Shown one piece after another: positions 27,845 through 36,375 of a stretch of 64,000 bases of DNA. Position numbers and translations under genes: made by a program. The notes beneath the pieces were generated by a model. It had not been told where the DNA came from. It saw only the letters and a program-made list of their open reading frames with translations, and did not search any database. The DNA comes from Streptomyces lydicus (GTDB taxonomy: Bacteria > Actinomycetota > Actinomycetes > Streptomycetales > Streptomycetaceae): assembly GCF_001729485.1 (NCBI RefSeq), contig NZ_CP017157.1:5952001-6016000 (forward strand), in the 5' to 3' direction. Positions within the stretch are counted from its first letter, which is position 1; each line of letters opens with the position of its first letter.

Positions 27845-28369
27845 TCAACCAACCGCATTACCCAGCGCAGTCCATATCGCACAGATCGCTGCTGCGACCA
27901 ACCAAATCTCCGACAGCCAAGAAACTGCAAGCCTTCTCCGGACCACGGAGTCGTGCGGCGCTGTCGTTTGCTTTTTCGCATGCTGACGGATCGCTTGAGC
28001 TGCCCTGTCGGAACTACCTACGTAATGGTCTATGAGTGAGCCACTGTAGGCCGCAGCGTAAATCTCCTCACCACCTGCCACTTTTAGCTTCAAATTCCCT
28101 CGATTATCAATTACAACTTGAGCCACGACACCAAGCGCCACATTGTATTTAAATATCGCATTGATGACACACACCTCGCCATAAGAGATAAGCACGCGAG
28201 CTCGGGAAATCCTCTGCACCAAAAATATGGTCGCAAAGGAGGCAGTAAGGCCGACTTGTGCTTTATTCGGTCCGCCAAAGCCCATTTTCTTAACGACGAG
28301 AGCCGCCAGAGCAAGGAGGAGCATGGAGAAGAACCACTGCAGGATGCGCTGGGACTTCCTTCGTAGCAT
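27845..28369 (-). CDS. AT-rich membrane protein, possible bacterial PH-like domain
   Basis: 174 residues from ATG 28369, which has GAGGAAG seven bases upstream (an alternative ATG lies at 28393). Two N-terminal TM segments (WFFSMLLLALAALVV, and AQVGLTASFATIFLVQ) are followed by a beta-rich soluble part (ARVLISYGEVCVINAIF, VAQVVIDNRGNLKLKVAGGE) and a C-terminal TM (IWLVAAAICAIWTAL). The soluble part resembles bacterial PH-like domains, but the match is tentative. The base composition is strikingly AT-rich for this genome, with A/T third positions throughout, so the gene is almost certainly horizontally acquired. It lies inside the island bounded by the two msrB copies. Confidence 0.65.
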   Translation of the reverse strand: MLRRKSQRILQWFFSMLLLALAALVVKKMGFGGPNKAQVGLTASFATIFLVQRISRARVLISYGEVCVINAIFKYNVALGVVAQVVIDNRGNLKLKVAGGEEIYAAAYSGSLIDHYVGSSDRAAQAIRQHAKKQTTAPHDSVVRRRLAVSWLSEIWLVAAAICAIWTALGNAVG

Positions 28370-28563
28370 CACTACTTCCTCTTGACGCTTCATTTCCTGT
28401 CTCTCTTTCCTGTCCGCGCACCCACTCAGGGTGGCCCGGCCACGATCATGCGCCGGACCACCCTGCCGCATCAGCACGTCTTCGACACCTGCGTCCAGGC
28501 CGCATTCGGAAGATTTCCCGCACTGGAGTCGCCAGCTCCGCAAAACGCAACGTTGGATACGCC

Positions 28564-29109
28564 GTGCGTCGACGGCCCCTCGACCGCAACGGCGACGGCA
28601 CACCTGATACCCCCGGTTACCCCGACCTGGTCATCAACGACGGCACCTACGTCTGGCTCTACTACGGCGGCCCCGACTACCGCCTCGACACCGACGCCGA
28701 CCCCGTCCTCCTCGGCGGCCCCAACGACCCCCTGACCGAAGGCGCATCAAAGATCAGCGAAATCACCCTCGCCGCGGCCGGAGACTGGAACGCCGATGGG
28801 ACACCCGACCTGGTCGCCCGCTATGACCGTGCCGACGCCGGCGGACTGTACGTCTTCAACGCCACCAAGGAAGACGGCGACTACGGCATCAGTCTCTCCC
28901 ACCGCACTCCCATCGGCCCCAACTTCTCCACCGCCACCGTCCCCACCTTCACCGCAGCTCCCGACGCCAACAACAACGGCAAACTTGACCTGTGGGCCAC
29001 CACTCCCAACTCCGGAAGGCTCCGCGCCTTCCTCGACCTCAGCAGCACAGGTGCCGGATCAGTGATCAGTGCCTCCGAAAGCTTCGCCGGGTACCAAGCC
29101 GTCAGCTGA
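28564..29109 (+). pseudogene. C-terminal fragment of a secreted FG-GAP/VCBS repeat protein
   Basis: About 180 codons of typical FG-GAP repeats with calcium-binding Asp/Asn loops: DRNGDGTPD, DWNADGTPDLVARYD and DANNNGKLDLWATT. Such repeats form beta-propeller blades at the end of large exported Streptomyces proteins. There is no signal peptide, no ribosome site and no upstream part, and coding similarity begins abruptly near 28575, so this is the relic of a gene cut at its 5' side. The stop at 29107-29109 looks native. It reads toward the empty stretch before msrB. Confidence 0.75.
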
Positions 29110-29951
29110 CCCACACGAGTTAGGGAACCACGACAGGCGTCTGGGTGGTCCGGTGACTGCGATCCAACACGGGGTCAACCTGAGGAAGAGGCACTCGGAG
29201 AGTTCTCGTACCCAGTGCACCATTGGCGTCTTCCAGGACCTGATCAGCCGCCAGGGCAAAGCTCAACAGCCGCACCCCCTGCGACGGCCGTCAGCAACTC
29301 GTCGACCATCGTGACGCTGCTGCGCGGTACGCATCCCTTCGCCGTCGGGTGGAGCGCGCGAAGATCAATGGCGAACAGCTACGCGACGCGGACATCGCCA
29401 CCATGTCATCGGCGTGACAGGAGATAGAGCAGTCGGCCCCCACGTTGCCAGCCATCACCCGACGTCTGGCCCGGCGCGCGATCACAGTCCACGAGTCCCT
29501 CGTGAACACCCCTCGCGGGCTTTCCCGTGACAGCTGATGAGTGCGGCCTGCCCTTCATGGTGCCTGCGCACCAGTCCGGGTGAGCCTCAATGATCCAGTC
29601 TGTTGATGCAGAGCAGGAGCGTTCGTGGTGAGAGTGGCCACCGGTGGAAGCACTTCTGCACCAGGTACCCCATCGGTGAAGCTCTGCTTCTCCGGGACCG
29701 AACGGAGCGCACCCCGCCAAAGCGCCCGCCGATTGCCGCGAGCGCGTCCGCCGAATCGGTTTGCCCCGCGCGCACGGGGAGGGTCCCGTCGCGCACTGCT
29801 CGTCACCGAGCAGCGCACGTCACTCCCCGCCCTGCGGGGACAGCCTCACCGATGACAACGCCTCCGGGCCGTTCGGCAGCCCCCGGGGTCAAACAATCCC
29901 CAGACGCTGCTGAACGCGCCGGCCTACGGCCTGCCCCCCAAGCGGGGACGG
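29110..29951. other. 842-base gene-free stretch with GC hairpins
   Basis: ORFs here lack codon bias and family resemblance on both strands. One plausible protein end (RRRVERAKINGEQLRDADIA, then TMSSA and a stop) occurs near 29340-29419 but cannot be extended upstream. The right part holds four CCCC...GGGG hairpins at about 29764-29779, 29825-29839, 29880-29888 and 29934-29947, at spacings of 55-61 bases. The last may be the msrB terminator. The region looks like decayed mobile or accessory DNA. Confidence 0.5.
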
Positions 29952-30356
29952 TCACTCGTTGGGGGTCAGCCGCAGCGAGATCGAGTTGATGCAGTACCGC
30001 TGGTCCGTCGGGGTCGGGTAGCCCTCGCCCTCGAAGACGTGGCCGAGGTGCGAGCCGCAGCGGGCGCAGCGGACCTCGGTGCGGACCATTCCGTGGGAGC
30101 GGTCCTCGATGAGTTCGACCGCGTCGCTGTCCTTGGGGTCGTAGAAGGACGGCCAGCCGCAGTGGCTCTCGAACTTGGTGTCCGAGCGGAAGAGTTCGGC
30201 ACCGCAGGCGCGGCAGGAGTAGACGCCGGTGGTCTTGGTGTTGGTGTACTCGCCGACGAACGCGGGCTCGGTGCCGGCCTGGCGGAGTACGCGGTACTCG
30301 GCCGGGGTCAGCTCGGTGCGCCACTGCTCGTCGGGCTTGTCGATCTCGTACGGCAT
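29952..30356 (-). CDS. msrB: Peptide-methionine (R)-S-oxide reductase MsrB
   Basis: A 134-residue cytoplasmic enzyme that reduces methionine-R-sulfoxide in proteins with thioredoxin. It has both zinc CxxC pairs (CRACG at 48-51, CARCG at 97-100), HCGWPSF, and the catalytic Cys122 in RYCINS. ATG 30356 has GAGGAGG upstream and is 18 bases past the murC stop, so murC-msrB is probably an operon. Its 3' third is nearly duplicated at 27306-27512. The boundary with the island to the left lies at or just beyond its stop. Confidence 0.95.
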   Translation of the reverse strand: MPYEIDKPDEQWRTELTPAEYRVLRQAGTEPAFVGEYTNTKTTGVYSCRACGAELFRSDTKFESHCGWPSFYDPKDSDAVELIEDRSHGMVRTEVRCARCGSHLGHVFEGEGYPTPTDQRYCINSISLRLTPNE

Positions 30357-30374
30357 CTGGGGTGCCTCCTCAGC

Positions 30375-31772
30375 TCAGCTGCCCAGGCGGGTCAGGATGG
30401 CGGGGCCGAGGTCGGTCACATCGCCCGCGCCCATGGTGAGAACAAGGTCACCGGGTCCGGCCATTCCGGCGATCACGTCCGGGATGCGGGCCTGGTCGCT
30501 CACGGCCGTGACGGTGGCGCCGGCGGCGCGCGCCGCGTCGATGATCAGCTCGCTGGTGACGCCCGGGATCGGGTCCTCACGGGCCGGATAGATGTCCAGG
30601 ACCACGGAGGCGTCGGCGAGGGCGAGCGCCTGGCCCATCTCCGCGCCCAGCTCCTGGGTGCGGGAGAACAGGTGCGGCTGGAAGACGACCAGCACCCGGG
30701 CGTCCTCCGCGGCGCCGCGGATGGCCTCCAGGTCGGCGGTCATCTCCGTGGGGTGGTGGGCGTAGGAGTCGATGACCTGGACGCCGGCCGCCTCGCCCTT
30801 GAGCTGGAGGCGGCGCTTGACGCCGGTGTACTTGCCGAGCGCGGAGGCGAGGTTGTGCGGCGGCAGGTCCAGGGCGACGCCGGCGGCCAGGGCGGCGACG
30901 GCATTGCTCGCGTAGTGCCGGCCGGGGACGGAGACCGTGAAGGTGAGGATCTTGCCGCTGGTGAGCGTGACCGTGACATCGCTGGTCAGGCCGCGGGGGT
31001 TGACCTTGAGGATGCGCACGTCGGCGTCCTTGGCCTCGCCGTAGGTGACGACCTCGATGTCGTGGCGGCCGGAGATCCGCTCGGTCAGCTCGCGGGCGCC
31101 GGGGTGGTCGGCGGAGATGACCAGGGTGCCGCCGGGACGGACGCGGCCGACGAAGGTCTCGAAGGACTCGTAGATCTCGTCCATCGAGGCGTAGTTGGCG
31201 TGGTGGTCCAGCTCCACGTTGAGGATGATCGCGACCTCGGGGGCGTACTTGTGGAAGCTGCGGTCGCTCTCGTCGGCCTCGGCGACGAAGATGTCGCCGT
31301 CGCCGTGCTCGGCGTTGGAGCCCGGTGCGTCGAGGTCACCGCCGATGGCGTACGACGGCTTGAGGCCGAGGGCGCCGAGGGAGACGGCGAGCATGGACGT
31401 CGTGGTCGTCTTGCCGTGGGTGCCCGCCACCGCGATGGGCCGCAGGCCGTCCATGAGGGAGGCGAGGGCGTCGGAGCGGTGCACGACCGGGATGCCGCGC
31501 TCCTGGGCGGCGGCCAGCTCCGGGTTGTCCGGGCGGATCGCGGAGGAGACCACGACGCTGGTGGCGTCGGCGGCGAGGTGCTCGGCGGCGTGGCCGATGT
31601 GGACCGTGGCGCCCAGGGCGCGCAGGGCCTCGGCGGTCGCGGAGTCCTTGGCGTCGCTGCCCGCCACCCGGGCACCGCGCTGCGCGAGGATCTTGGCGAT
31701 GCCCGACATGCCGGCTCCACCGATGCCGATGAAGTGCGGCCGGTCCATCGAGGCTGGGACGGCGGATGCCAT
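30375..31772 (-). CDS. murC: UDP-N-acetylmuramate--L-alanine ligase MurC
   Basis: A 465-residue cytoplasmic Mur ligase that adds L-Ala to UDP-MurNAc with ATP in peptidoglycan synthesis. The sequence shows the N-terminal UDP-binding loop FIGIGGAGMSGIAKIL, the ATP loop AVAGTHGKTTTTSM, HANYASMDEIYESF and VIDSYAHHPTEM. ATG 31772 is preferred because AGGGAG precedes it. The frame extends upstream to 31838 without resemblance to the family. In many bacteria murC sits in the dcw cluster; here it stands apart with msrB, as in other Streptomyces. Confidence 0.96.
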   Translation of the reverse strand: MASAVPASMDRPHFIGIGGAGMSGIAKILAQRGARVAGSDAKDSATAEALRALGATVHIGHAAEHLAADATSVVVSSAIRPDNPELAAAQERGIPVVHRSDALASLMDGLRPIAVAGTHGKTTTTSMLAVSLGALGLKPSYAIGGDLDAPGSNAEHGDGDIFVAEADESDRSFHKYAPEVAIILNVELDHHANYASMDEIYESFETFVGRVRPGGTLVISADHPGARELTERISGRHDIEVVTYGEAKDADVRILKVNPRGLTSDVTVTLTSGKILTFTVSVPGRHYASNAVAALAAGVALDLPPHNLASALGKYTGVKRRLQLKGEAAGVQVIDSYAHHPTEMTADLEAIRGAAEDARVLVVFQPHLFSRTQELGAEMGQALALADASVVLDIYPAREDPIPGVTSELIIDAARAAGATVTAVSDQARIPDVIAGMAGPGDLVLTMGAGDVTDLGPAILTRLGS

Positions 31773-31898
31773 GGTGCGTCTCCCTGATCGTCGATCATCG
31801 CGAGCTGTGGTGCTGTCGATGATTCTCGCACCCGGCACCGACAGCGCCGGGCCGCGGCCCGTGCCCGGTTCCGGGCAGGCGGGTCGGCGCGCCGGTTT

Positions 31899-32534
31899 TC
31901 AGCGGCGGATCAGCCCCTGGGCGGTGGCGGCGGCGACCGCGGACGTGCGGGAGGCCACACCCAGCTTCGCGTAGATGTGGACAAGGTGGGATTTGACGGT
32001 CGCCTGGCTGAGGAAGAGCCGCTTGCTGATCGCGGCGTTCGAGAGGCCGTCGGCGACGAGCTGGAGCACCTCGGTCTCCCGTCGGGAGAGGGCGGTGGCG
32101 GGGGTGCGCATCCGGTCCATCAGGCGCAGCGCGATGGTGGGCGCGAGCGCGGACTTGCCGGCTGCGGCGGTGCGCACGGCGGCCGCGAGCTCCTCCGGCG
32201 GGGCGTCCTTGAGGAGGTAGCCGGTGGCGCCGGCCTCGATGGCGGCGAGGATGTCGGCGTCGGTGTCGTACGTGGTCAGGACCAGCACGCGGGGCGCGTC
32301 GGGGCGGGCGGTGATCGCGGCGGTGGCCTGGGAGCCCAGCATCCGGCCGCCGAACTGCAGGTCCATGAGGACCACGTCGAAGCCGCCGCCGGCGGCGAGC
32401 TCGACCGCCCGCTCCGCGGTGGGCACGTCGGCGACCACCTCGAAGTCCGGTTCGGTCTCCAGCACGGCGCGCAGTCCGGCGCGCACCACGGGGTGGTCGT
32501 CGGCGAGCAGCAGCCGGACGGGGGACGCGGTCAC
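31899..32534 (-). CDS. NarL/FixJ-type response regulator
   Basis: 211 residues. The receiver domain has LLLADDHPVVRAGLRAVLE with the acidic pair, VVLMDLQFGG with the phospho-acceptor Asp, and GYLLKDAPPEE with the conserved Lys. A C-terminal LuxR HTH follows (LSRRETEVLQLVADGLSNAA and ATVKSHLVHIYAKLGV). The GTG start overlaps the sensor kinase stop by four bases, so the two form a translationally coupled two-component operon. The divergent ABC exporter beyond the kinase is its most likely target. Confidence 0.93.
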   Translation of the reverse strand: MTASPVRLLLADDHPVVRAGLRAVLETEPDFEVVADVPTAERAVELAAGGGFDVVLMDLQFGGRMLGSQATAAITARPDAPRVLVLTTYDTDADILAAIEAGATGYLLKDAPPEELAAAVRTAAAGKSALAPTIALRLMDRMRTPATALSRRETEVLQLVADGLSNAAISKRLFLSQATVKSHLVHIYAKLGVASRTSAVAAATAQGLIRR

Positions 32535-33766
32535 GAGGTGGCCTCCGGGGTGGCGGGCGCCGCGGCGCAGGGCAGGGTGACGGCGACGGCGGTGCCCTCC
32601 CCCGGGGCGGACTCGACGACGAGGGTGCCCTGCAGGGCGCGGGCCCGGGCGCGCATCGCGGCGAGGCCGAAGCCGCTGCCGCCGGCCCGTGCGGAGCCCG
32701 GTGCGGGCACGTCGGCCGGGACGAATCCGGCGCCGTCGTCGACGACGTCCAGGGCGACCTCGGTGTCCATGTAGCTGAGGGTCAGCTCGACGCGGGCGGC
32801 CGCGGCGTGCTGGACGGTGTTGGCGAGCGCGGACTGGGCGATGCGCAGCAGGGCGACCTCGTGCGGGGTGGGCAGGGGGGTCGGCGCGCCGGACACCTGG
32901 CAGTGCACGGCGAGGCCGGAGGTACGGGCGGTGGTGGCGCACAGCCGCTCCAGGGCGGCGGGCAGCGACCCCGTCTCCAGGTCGGGCGGGCTCAGCGCGC
33001 GGACGAACCGGCGTGCCTCGGCGAGGTTGTCGACGGCGGCCGTACGGGCCTGCCGGACGTGGCCGAGGGCCGCCTCGGGACGCTGCGGCAGGACCCGTTC
33101 GGCGGCCCGCAGCAGCAGCTGGATGCTGGACAGGCCCTGGGCGAGGGTGTCGTGGATCTCGCGGGCCAGCCGCTCGCGCTCGGCGAGCACACCGGCGGCG
33201 TGTTCCGCGGCGGCCAGTTCGCTGCGGGCCGCGGTCAGCTCCTCGATGAGGCGGCGGCGCTGTTCGCTCTCCCGGTAGAGGGCCTCGTAGCCCAGGACGA
33301 CGGCCACCGCGACGGCCGCGCCGAGGGCGGGGCCGAGGACGGTACCGACGCTGAGGCCGTGGGTGTGCCAGGCGAAACCGGCGATGGCGGCGAGGGTGGT
33401 GGCCACGACGGCGGGCAGCGCCCAGCGCAGCGGCAGCAGGTGCAGCTGGACGAAGAAGAGCGGGAAGGCCAGCCAGACGCCGTCCGGGGTCAGCGCGAGC
33501 AGCACCAGCCAGACGAGGGCCACCGCGGCCAGCCAGAGCGCGGCGGCACCGGTGGAGGTGCGCAGGCGGGGCAGCCGGGGGCCGACGGCGTACACCGCGA
33601 ACAGCACGGCGGCGGTGAGCGGCACGGCCGCGGCGTGCGGGGCGTCGTCCACGACCGCGCGGACGGACGCCAGCGTGAGCAGCGCGGCCACCATCAGATG
33701 CAGGCAGCTGCGCAGGACCCGCAGGACGGGGGTCAGGGAGTGGGCGGTCACGTCTTCTTCGGTCAC
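32531..33766 (-). CDS. Membrane sensor histidine kinase (NarL-type partner)
   Basis: 411 residues. Five or six TM helices lie between about residues 20 and 160 with very short loops, so the sensor is probably within the membrane. HisKA_3 follows with ERLAREIHDTLAQGLSSIQL (phospho-accepting His), then a HATPase domain with DVVDDGAGF and GSGFGLAAMRARA. GTG 33766 has GAAGAGG seven bases upstream. The divergent ABC permease/ATPase pair begins 173 bases away, the layout of a kinase that senses envelope stress or antibiotics and controls an exporter; that link is inference. Confidence 0.93.
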   Translation of the reverse strand: MTEEDVTAHSLTPVLRVLRSCLHLMVAALLTLASVRAVVDDAPHAAAVPLTAAVLFAVYAVGPRLPRLRTSTGAAALWLAAVALVWLVLLALTPDGVWLAFPLFFVQLHLLPLRWALPAVVATTLAAIAGFAWHTHGLSVGTVLGPALGAAVAVAVVLGYEALYRESEQRRRLIEELTAARSELAAAEHAAGVLAERERLAREIHDTLAQGLSSIQLLLRAAERVLPQRPEAALGHVRQARTAAVDNLAEARRFVRALSPPDLETGSLPAALERLCATTARTSGLAVHCQVSGAPTPLPTPHEVALLRIAQSALANTVQHAAAARVELTLSYMDTEVALDVVDDGAGFVPADVPAPGSARAGGSGFGLAAMRARARALQGTLVVESAPGEGTAVAVTLPCAAAPATPEATS

Positions 33767-33938
33767 GGCCTCTTCAGGCTAAGGGCCCGTCCGACCTGCG
33801 GCATCAACCGAAGGTTTGATGCCGGGCCGCACCTTTCGACGCCGGGGAACCCCTCCGCGGCGCGATGCCCGGGACCCGGCCGGGAGGCGACGGTGGGAGC
33901 GAGCCGCCGGGCAGTGGGTCCGGCGCCCCGATCCGAGG

Positions 33939-35045
33939 ATGGCCAAGCCCGTGTTCGTCGCCTGGAGAGACCTGAGGTTCGCCAAGGGGCGGTTCGCCCT
34001 GATGGGCACCGTGATCGTGTTGATCACGGTGTTGGTGGGATTGTTGTCCGGCCTGACGGCGGGCCTGGGCCGGGAGAACACCTCAGCCGTCACCGGGTTG
34101 CCCGCCGATCACCTGGTCTTCTCGGCGCCCGCCGGGGACGCCAAGGTCGCCTTCGCCGATTCGCGGCTGCCGGAGGGGACCGTACGGGACTGGGCGCGGG
34201 TGCCGGGCGTACGGAGCGCCGAGCCGCTGGGGATCGCGACGACGAAGGCCGGGGCCGGCGGGCGGACGGCCGCGGTGTCGGCGTTCGGGGTCCGCCCCGG
34301 GTCGCCGCTGGCGCCGGACCCGCGGATCGCCGACGGTGCCGTGGTGCTGTCCGGGAAGGCCGCCACCGCGCTCGGCGTGCGGGCCGGGTCGCGGCTCACG
34401 CTGGGCGGGCACGAGGTCCGGGTCGCGGCGGTGGCGGGCACGGCGATGTACAGCCACACCCCGGTGGTCTGGACGTCGTCCGGTGACTGGCGGGCGCTGT
34501 CGGGCGCTCCCGCGAAGGCCGGCGGTGCCGGTTCCTCCGTGGGTGCCACGGTGCTCGCCCTGAACACCACCCCGGCGGCCGATCTGGCGTCCGCCGACCA
34601 CCGGCTCGGCACGAAGACCGTCACCCTCGACGACGCGCTGGAGGCCATCGGCTCGTACGCCGCCGAGCACGGCTCGCTGGAGCTGATGCGCGGGTTCCTG
34701 TTCGCGATCTCCGCGCTGGTCATCGGCGCGTTCTTCACCGTGTGGACCATCCAGCGCAGCGGTGACGTCGCCGTGTTGAAGGCGCTCGGGGCCTCGACCG
34801 GCTGGCTGCTGCGCGACGCGCTCGGCCAGGCCGTCGTCCTGCTGGTGCTCGGTACGGGCCTCGGCACCGCCCTGGCGGCGGGGGTGGGGGGTGCGGTCGG
34901 CGGCACCGTGCCGTTCGTCCTCGACCCGTCCACCCTGCTGTTCCCGGCGCTGATCATGATCGCGCTGGGCGCCGTCGGGGCCGCGCTCGCCATCCGCCGC
35001 ATCACCTCCGTTGACCCGCTGACCGCCCTGGGAAGTGCCCGATGA
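33939..35045 (+). CDS. FtsX-like/MacB-type ABC transporter permease
   Basis: 368 residues. An N-terminal TM (LMGTVIVLITVLVGLLSGL) is followed by a periplasmic MacB-like domain of about 230 residues and three C-terminal TMs (FLFAISALVIGAFFTVW, VVLLVLGTGLGTALA, LIMIALGAVGAALA). VLKALGASTGWLLRDALGQA is the typical coupling helix. ATG 33939 starts on MAKPVFVAWRDL; the frame to 33816 is not family-like. The stop overlaps the ATPase start by four bases. Such modules export lipids or peptides or act as mechanotransmitters. Confidence 0.9.
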   Translation: MAKPVFVAWRDLRFAKGRFALMGTVIVLITVLVGLLSGLTAGLGRENTSAVTGLPADHLVFSAPAGDAKVAFADSRLPEGTVRDWARVPGVRSAEPLGIATTKAGAGGRTAAVSAFGVRPGSPLAPDPRIADGAVVLSGKAATALGVRAGSRLTLGGHEVRVAAVAGTAMYSHTPVVWTSSGDWRALSGAPAKAGGAGSSVGATVLALNTTPAADLASADHRLGTKTVTLDDALEAIGSYAAEHGSLELMRGFLFAISALVIGAFFTVWTIQRSGDVAVLKALGASTGWLLRDALGQAVVLLVLGTGLGTALAAGVGGAVGGTVPFVLDPSTLLFPALIMIALGAVGAALAIRRITSVDPLTALGSAR

Positions 35046-35728
35046 GCCTCGAACTGACCGATGTCACCCTCACCTACCCGGACGGCGAGGCGCGGCTGAC
35101 CGCGCTGGACGACGTCTCGCTGACCGTGCCCGCCGGGTGCCTGACCGCGGTGATCGGGCCGTCCGGGTCGGGGAAGTCCAGCCTGCTCGCGGTCGCCGCG
35201 ACGCTGATCCGCCCGGACCGCGGGCGGGTGGTGATCGACGGCACGGACACCACGGGGCTCGCCCCCGCGGAGCTGGCCTCGCTGCGCCGCACGAGTGTCG
35301 GCACCGTCTTCCAGCAGCCGAATCTGCTGCCCTCCCTGACGGCCGCCGAGCAGCTCCAGGTGATGGCCCATCTGGACGGCCGCTCGCCCCGTAAGGCGCG
35401 CGGGCGGGCCCGGGAGCTGCTGGCGGCGGTCGGCCTGGAGGCCCAGGCGGACCGGCGGCCGCACCAGCTGTCGGGCGGCCAGCGGCAGCGGATCAACATC
35501 GCCCGGGCGCTGATGAACGAGCCCGCGGTGCTGCTGGTGGACGAGCCGACCAGCGCCCTGGACCACGAGCGCGGCGCGGCCGTCATCGAGCTGCTGCTCG
35601 CCCTGACCCGTCAGCGCGCCACCGCGACGGTGCTGGTCACCCACGACCACGCGCACCTGGACGCGGCGGACGGGATCACGGAGGTGCGGGACGGGCGGCT
35701 GGGTCCGGTGGGGGCCGCCCGTCCGTGA
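35042..35728 (+). CDS. MacB/LolD-type ABC transporter ATPase
   Basis: 228 residues with Walker A GPSGSGKSS, Q-loop FQQPNLLPSLTA, signature LSGGQRQRINIARAL, Walker B VLLVDEPTSALD and H-loop VTHDHAH. It powers the coupled permease encoded just upstream (ATGA overlap). The divergent two-component system probably controls both genes. Confidence 0.95.
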   Translation: MSLELTDVTLTYPDGEARLTALDDVSLTVPAGCLTAVIGPSGSGKSSLLAVAATLIRPDRGRVVIDGTDTTGLAPAELASLRRTSVGTVFQQPNLLPSLTAAEQLQVMAHLDGRSPRKARGRARELLAAVGLEAQADRRPHQLSGGQRQRINIARALMNEPAVLLVDEPTSALDHERGAAVIELLLALTRQRATATVLVTHDHAHLDAADGITEVRDGRLGPVGAARP

Positions 35729-35740
35729 CGCCGGCGGCGG

Positions 35741-36238
35741 TCAGCCCCCGGCCGTCCCCTGGGGCTGGTCGTCCGCCGCGTGCGAGAAGAGTTTGAGGAC
35801 CGGGACGCCCACTTTGTGGCGGGCGCGGGAGGCCCAGTCCCGGTGGAAGAACTCCTCGACGAAGTGCGGGGCGGTCAGCACGATCACCTCGTCCGCGCCG
35901 GTCTCGTCGACGACCGAGCGCAGCAGGTCCAGCGGATGGTCCTCGACCACCTGGCCGATGGCCTGCGCGCCCGCGTCGCGCAGCGCCTGCAGGGTGTGTG
36001 CCAGCGCCACCTCGGCGGGGGCCTCCGCCTGCGCGCCGGCCGGTTCCTCGCCCTCCCTGACGGCGTCGTCGAACTCGCCGAGGGCGACGTCGTCGATGGC
36101 CCTCAGCAGTACGTCCTGCTTGCCGCGAGGCTGCATGAGGACGACGAACGAGAGCGGGTCGTCACCGTGCAGGGTGGTCACGAACTCCACGTCCGCGGGC
36201 GTCAGAGGCTTCTCGATCATCAATACGCTCGTGAACAC
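35741..36238 (-). CDS. Conserved actinobacterial protein, USP-like alpha/beta fold suspected
   Basis: 165 residues, soluble. The N-terminal half (VEFVTTLHGDDPLSFVVLMQ) and C-terminal half (GADEVIVLTAPHFVEEFFHR, then DWASRARHKVGVPVLKLFSH) alternate beta strands and helices, with a central acidic Ala/Glu-rich linker. The C-terminal pattern looks like a universal-stress or PIN-like alpha/beta fold. Relatives are sometimes labelled indole-3-glycerol phosphate synthase, but no TrpC catalytic motif is present, so I do not adopt that name. GTG 36238 has AAGAAGGG upstream. It is convergent with the ABC genes, 12 bases apart. Confidence 0.7.
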   Translation of the reverse strand: MFTSVLMIEKPLTPADVEFVTTLHGDDPLSFVVLMQPRGKQDVLLRAIDDVALGEFDDAVREGEEPAGAQAEAPAEVALAHTLQALRDAGAQAIGQVVEDHPLDLLRSVVDETGADEVIVLTAPHFVEEFFHRDWASRARHKVGVPVLKLFSHAADDQPQGTAGG

Positions 36239-36375
36239 GACGGACGCCCTTCTTCTCTTGAGGACGCCACGTTGCGCGGCGCCCGACAGAAACCATCCTG
36301 CCCCGTCGCCACACGGGACTGTTGGGTTTTAGTGTGCCCAAAGGAAGCTAAGCGGAACAGATAATTCCGCTGATT

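Noticed and set aside
29110..29951. Several short ORFs and a possible CRISPR array call
   Set aside because: No ORF has coding bias, and the hairpin blocks are too diverged from each other to annotate as an array. They are reported only as a low-confidence finding.
35741..36238. Label 'indole-3-glycerol phosphate synthase' seen on relatives
   Set aside because: The protein is 165 residues and lacks TrpC motifs; the name appears to be a propagated error.
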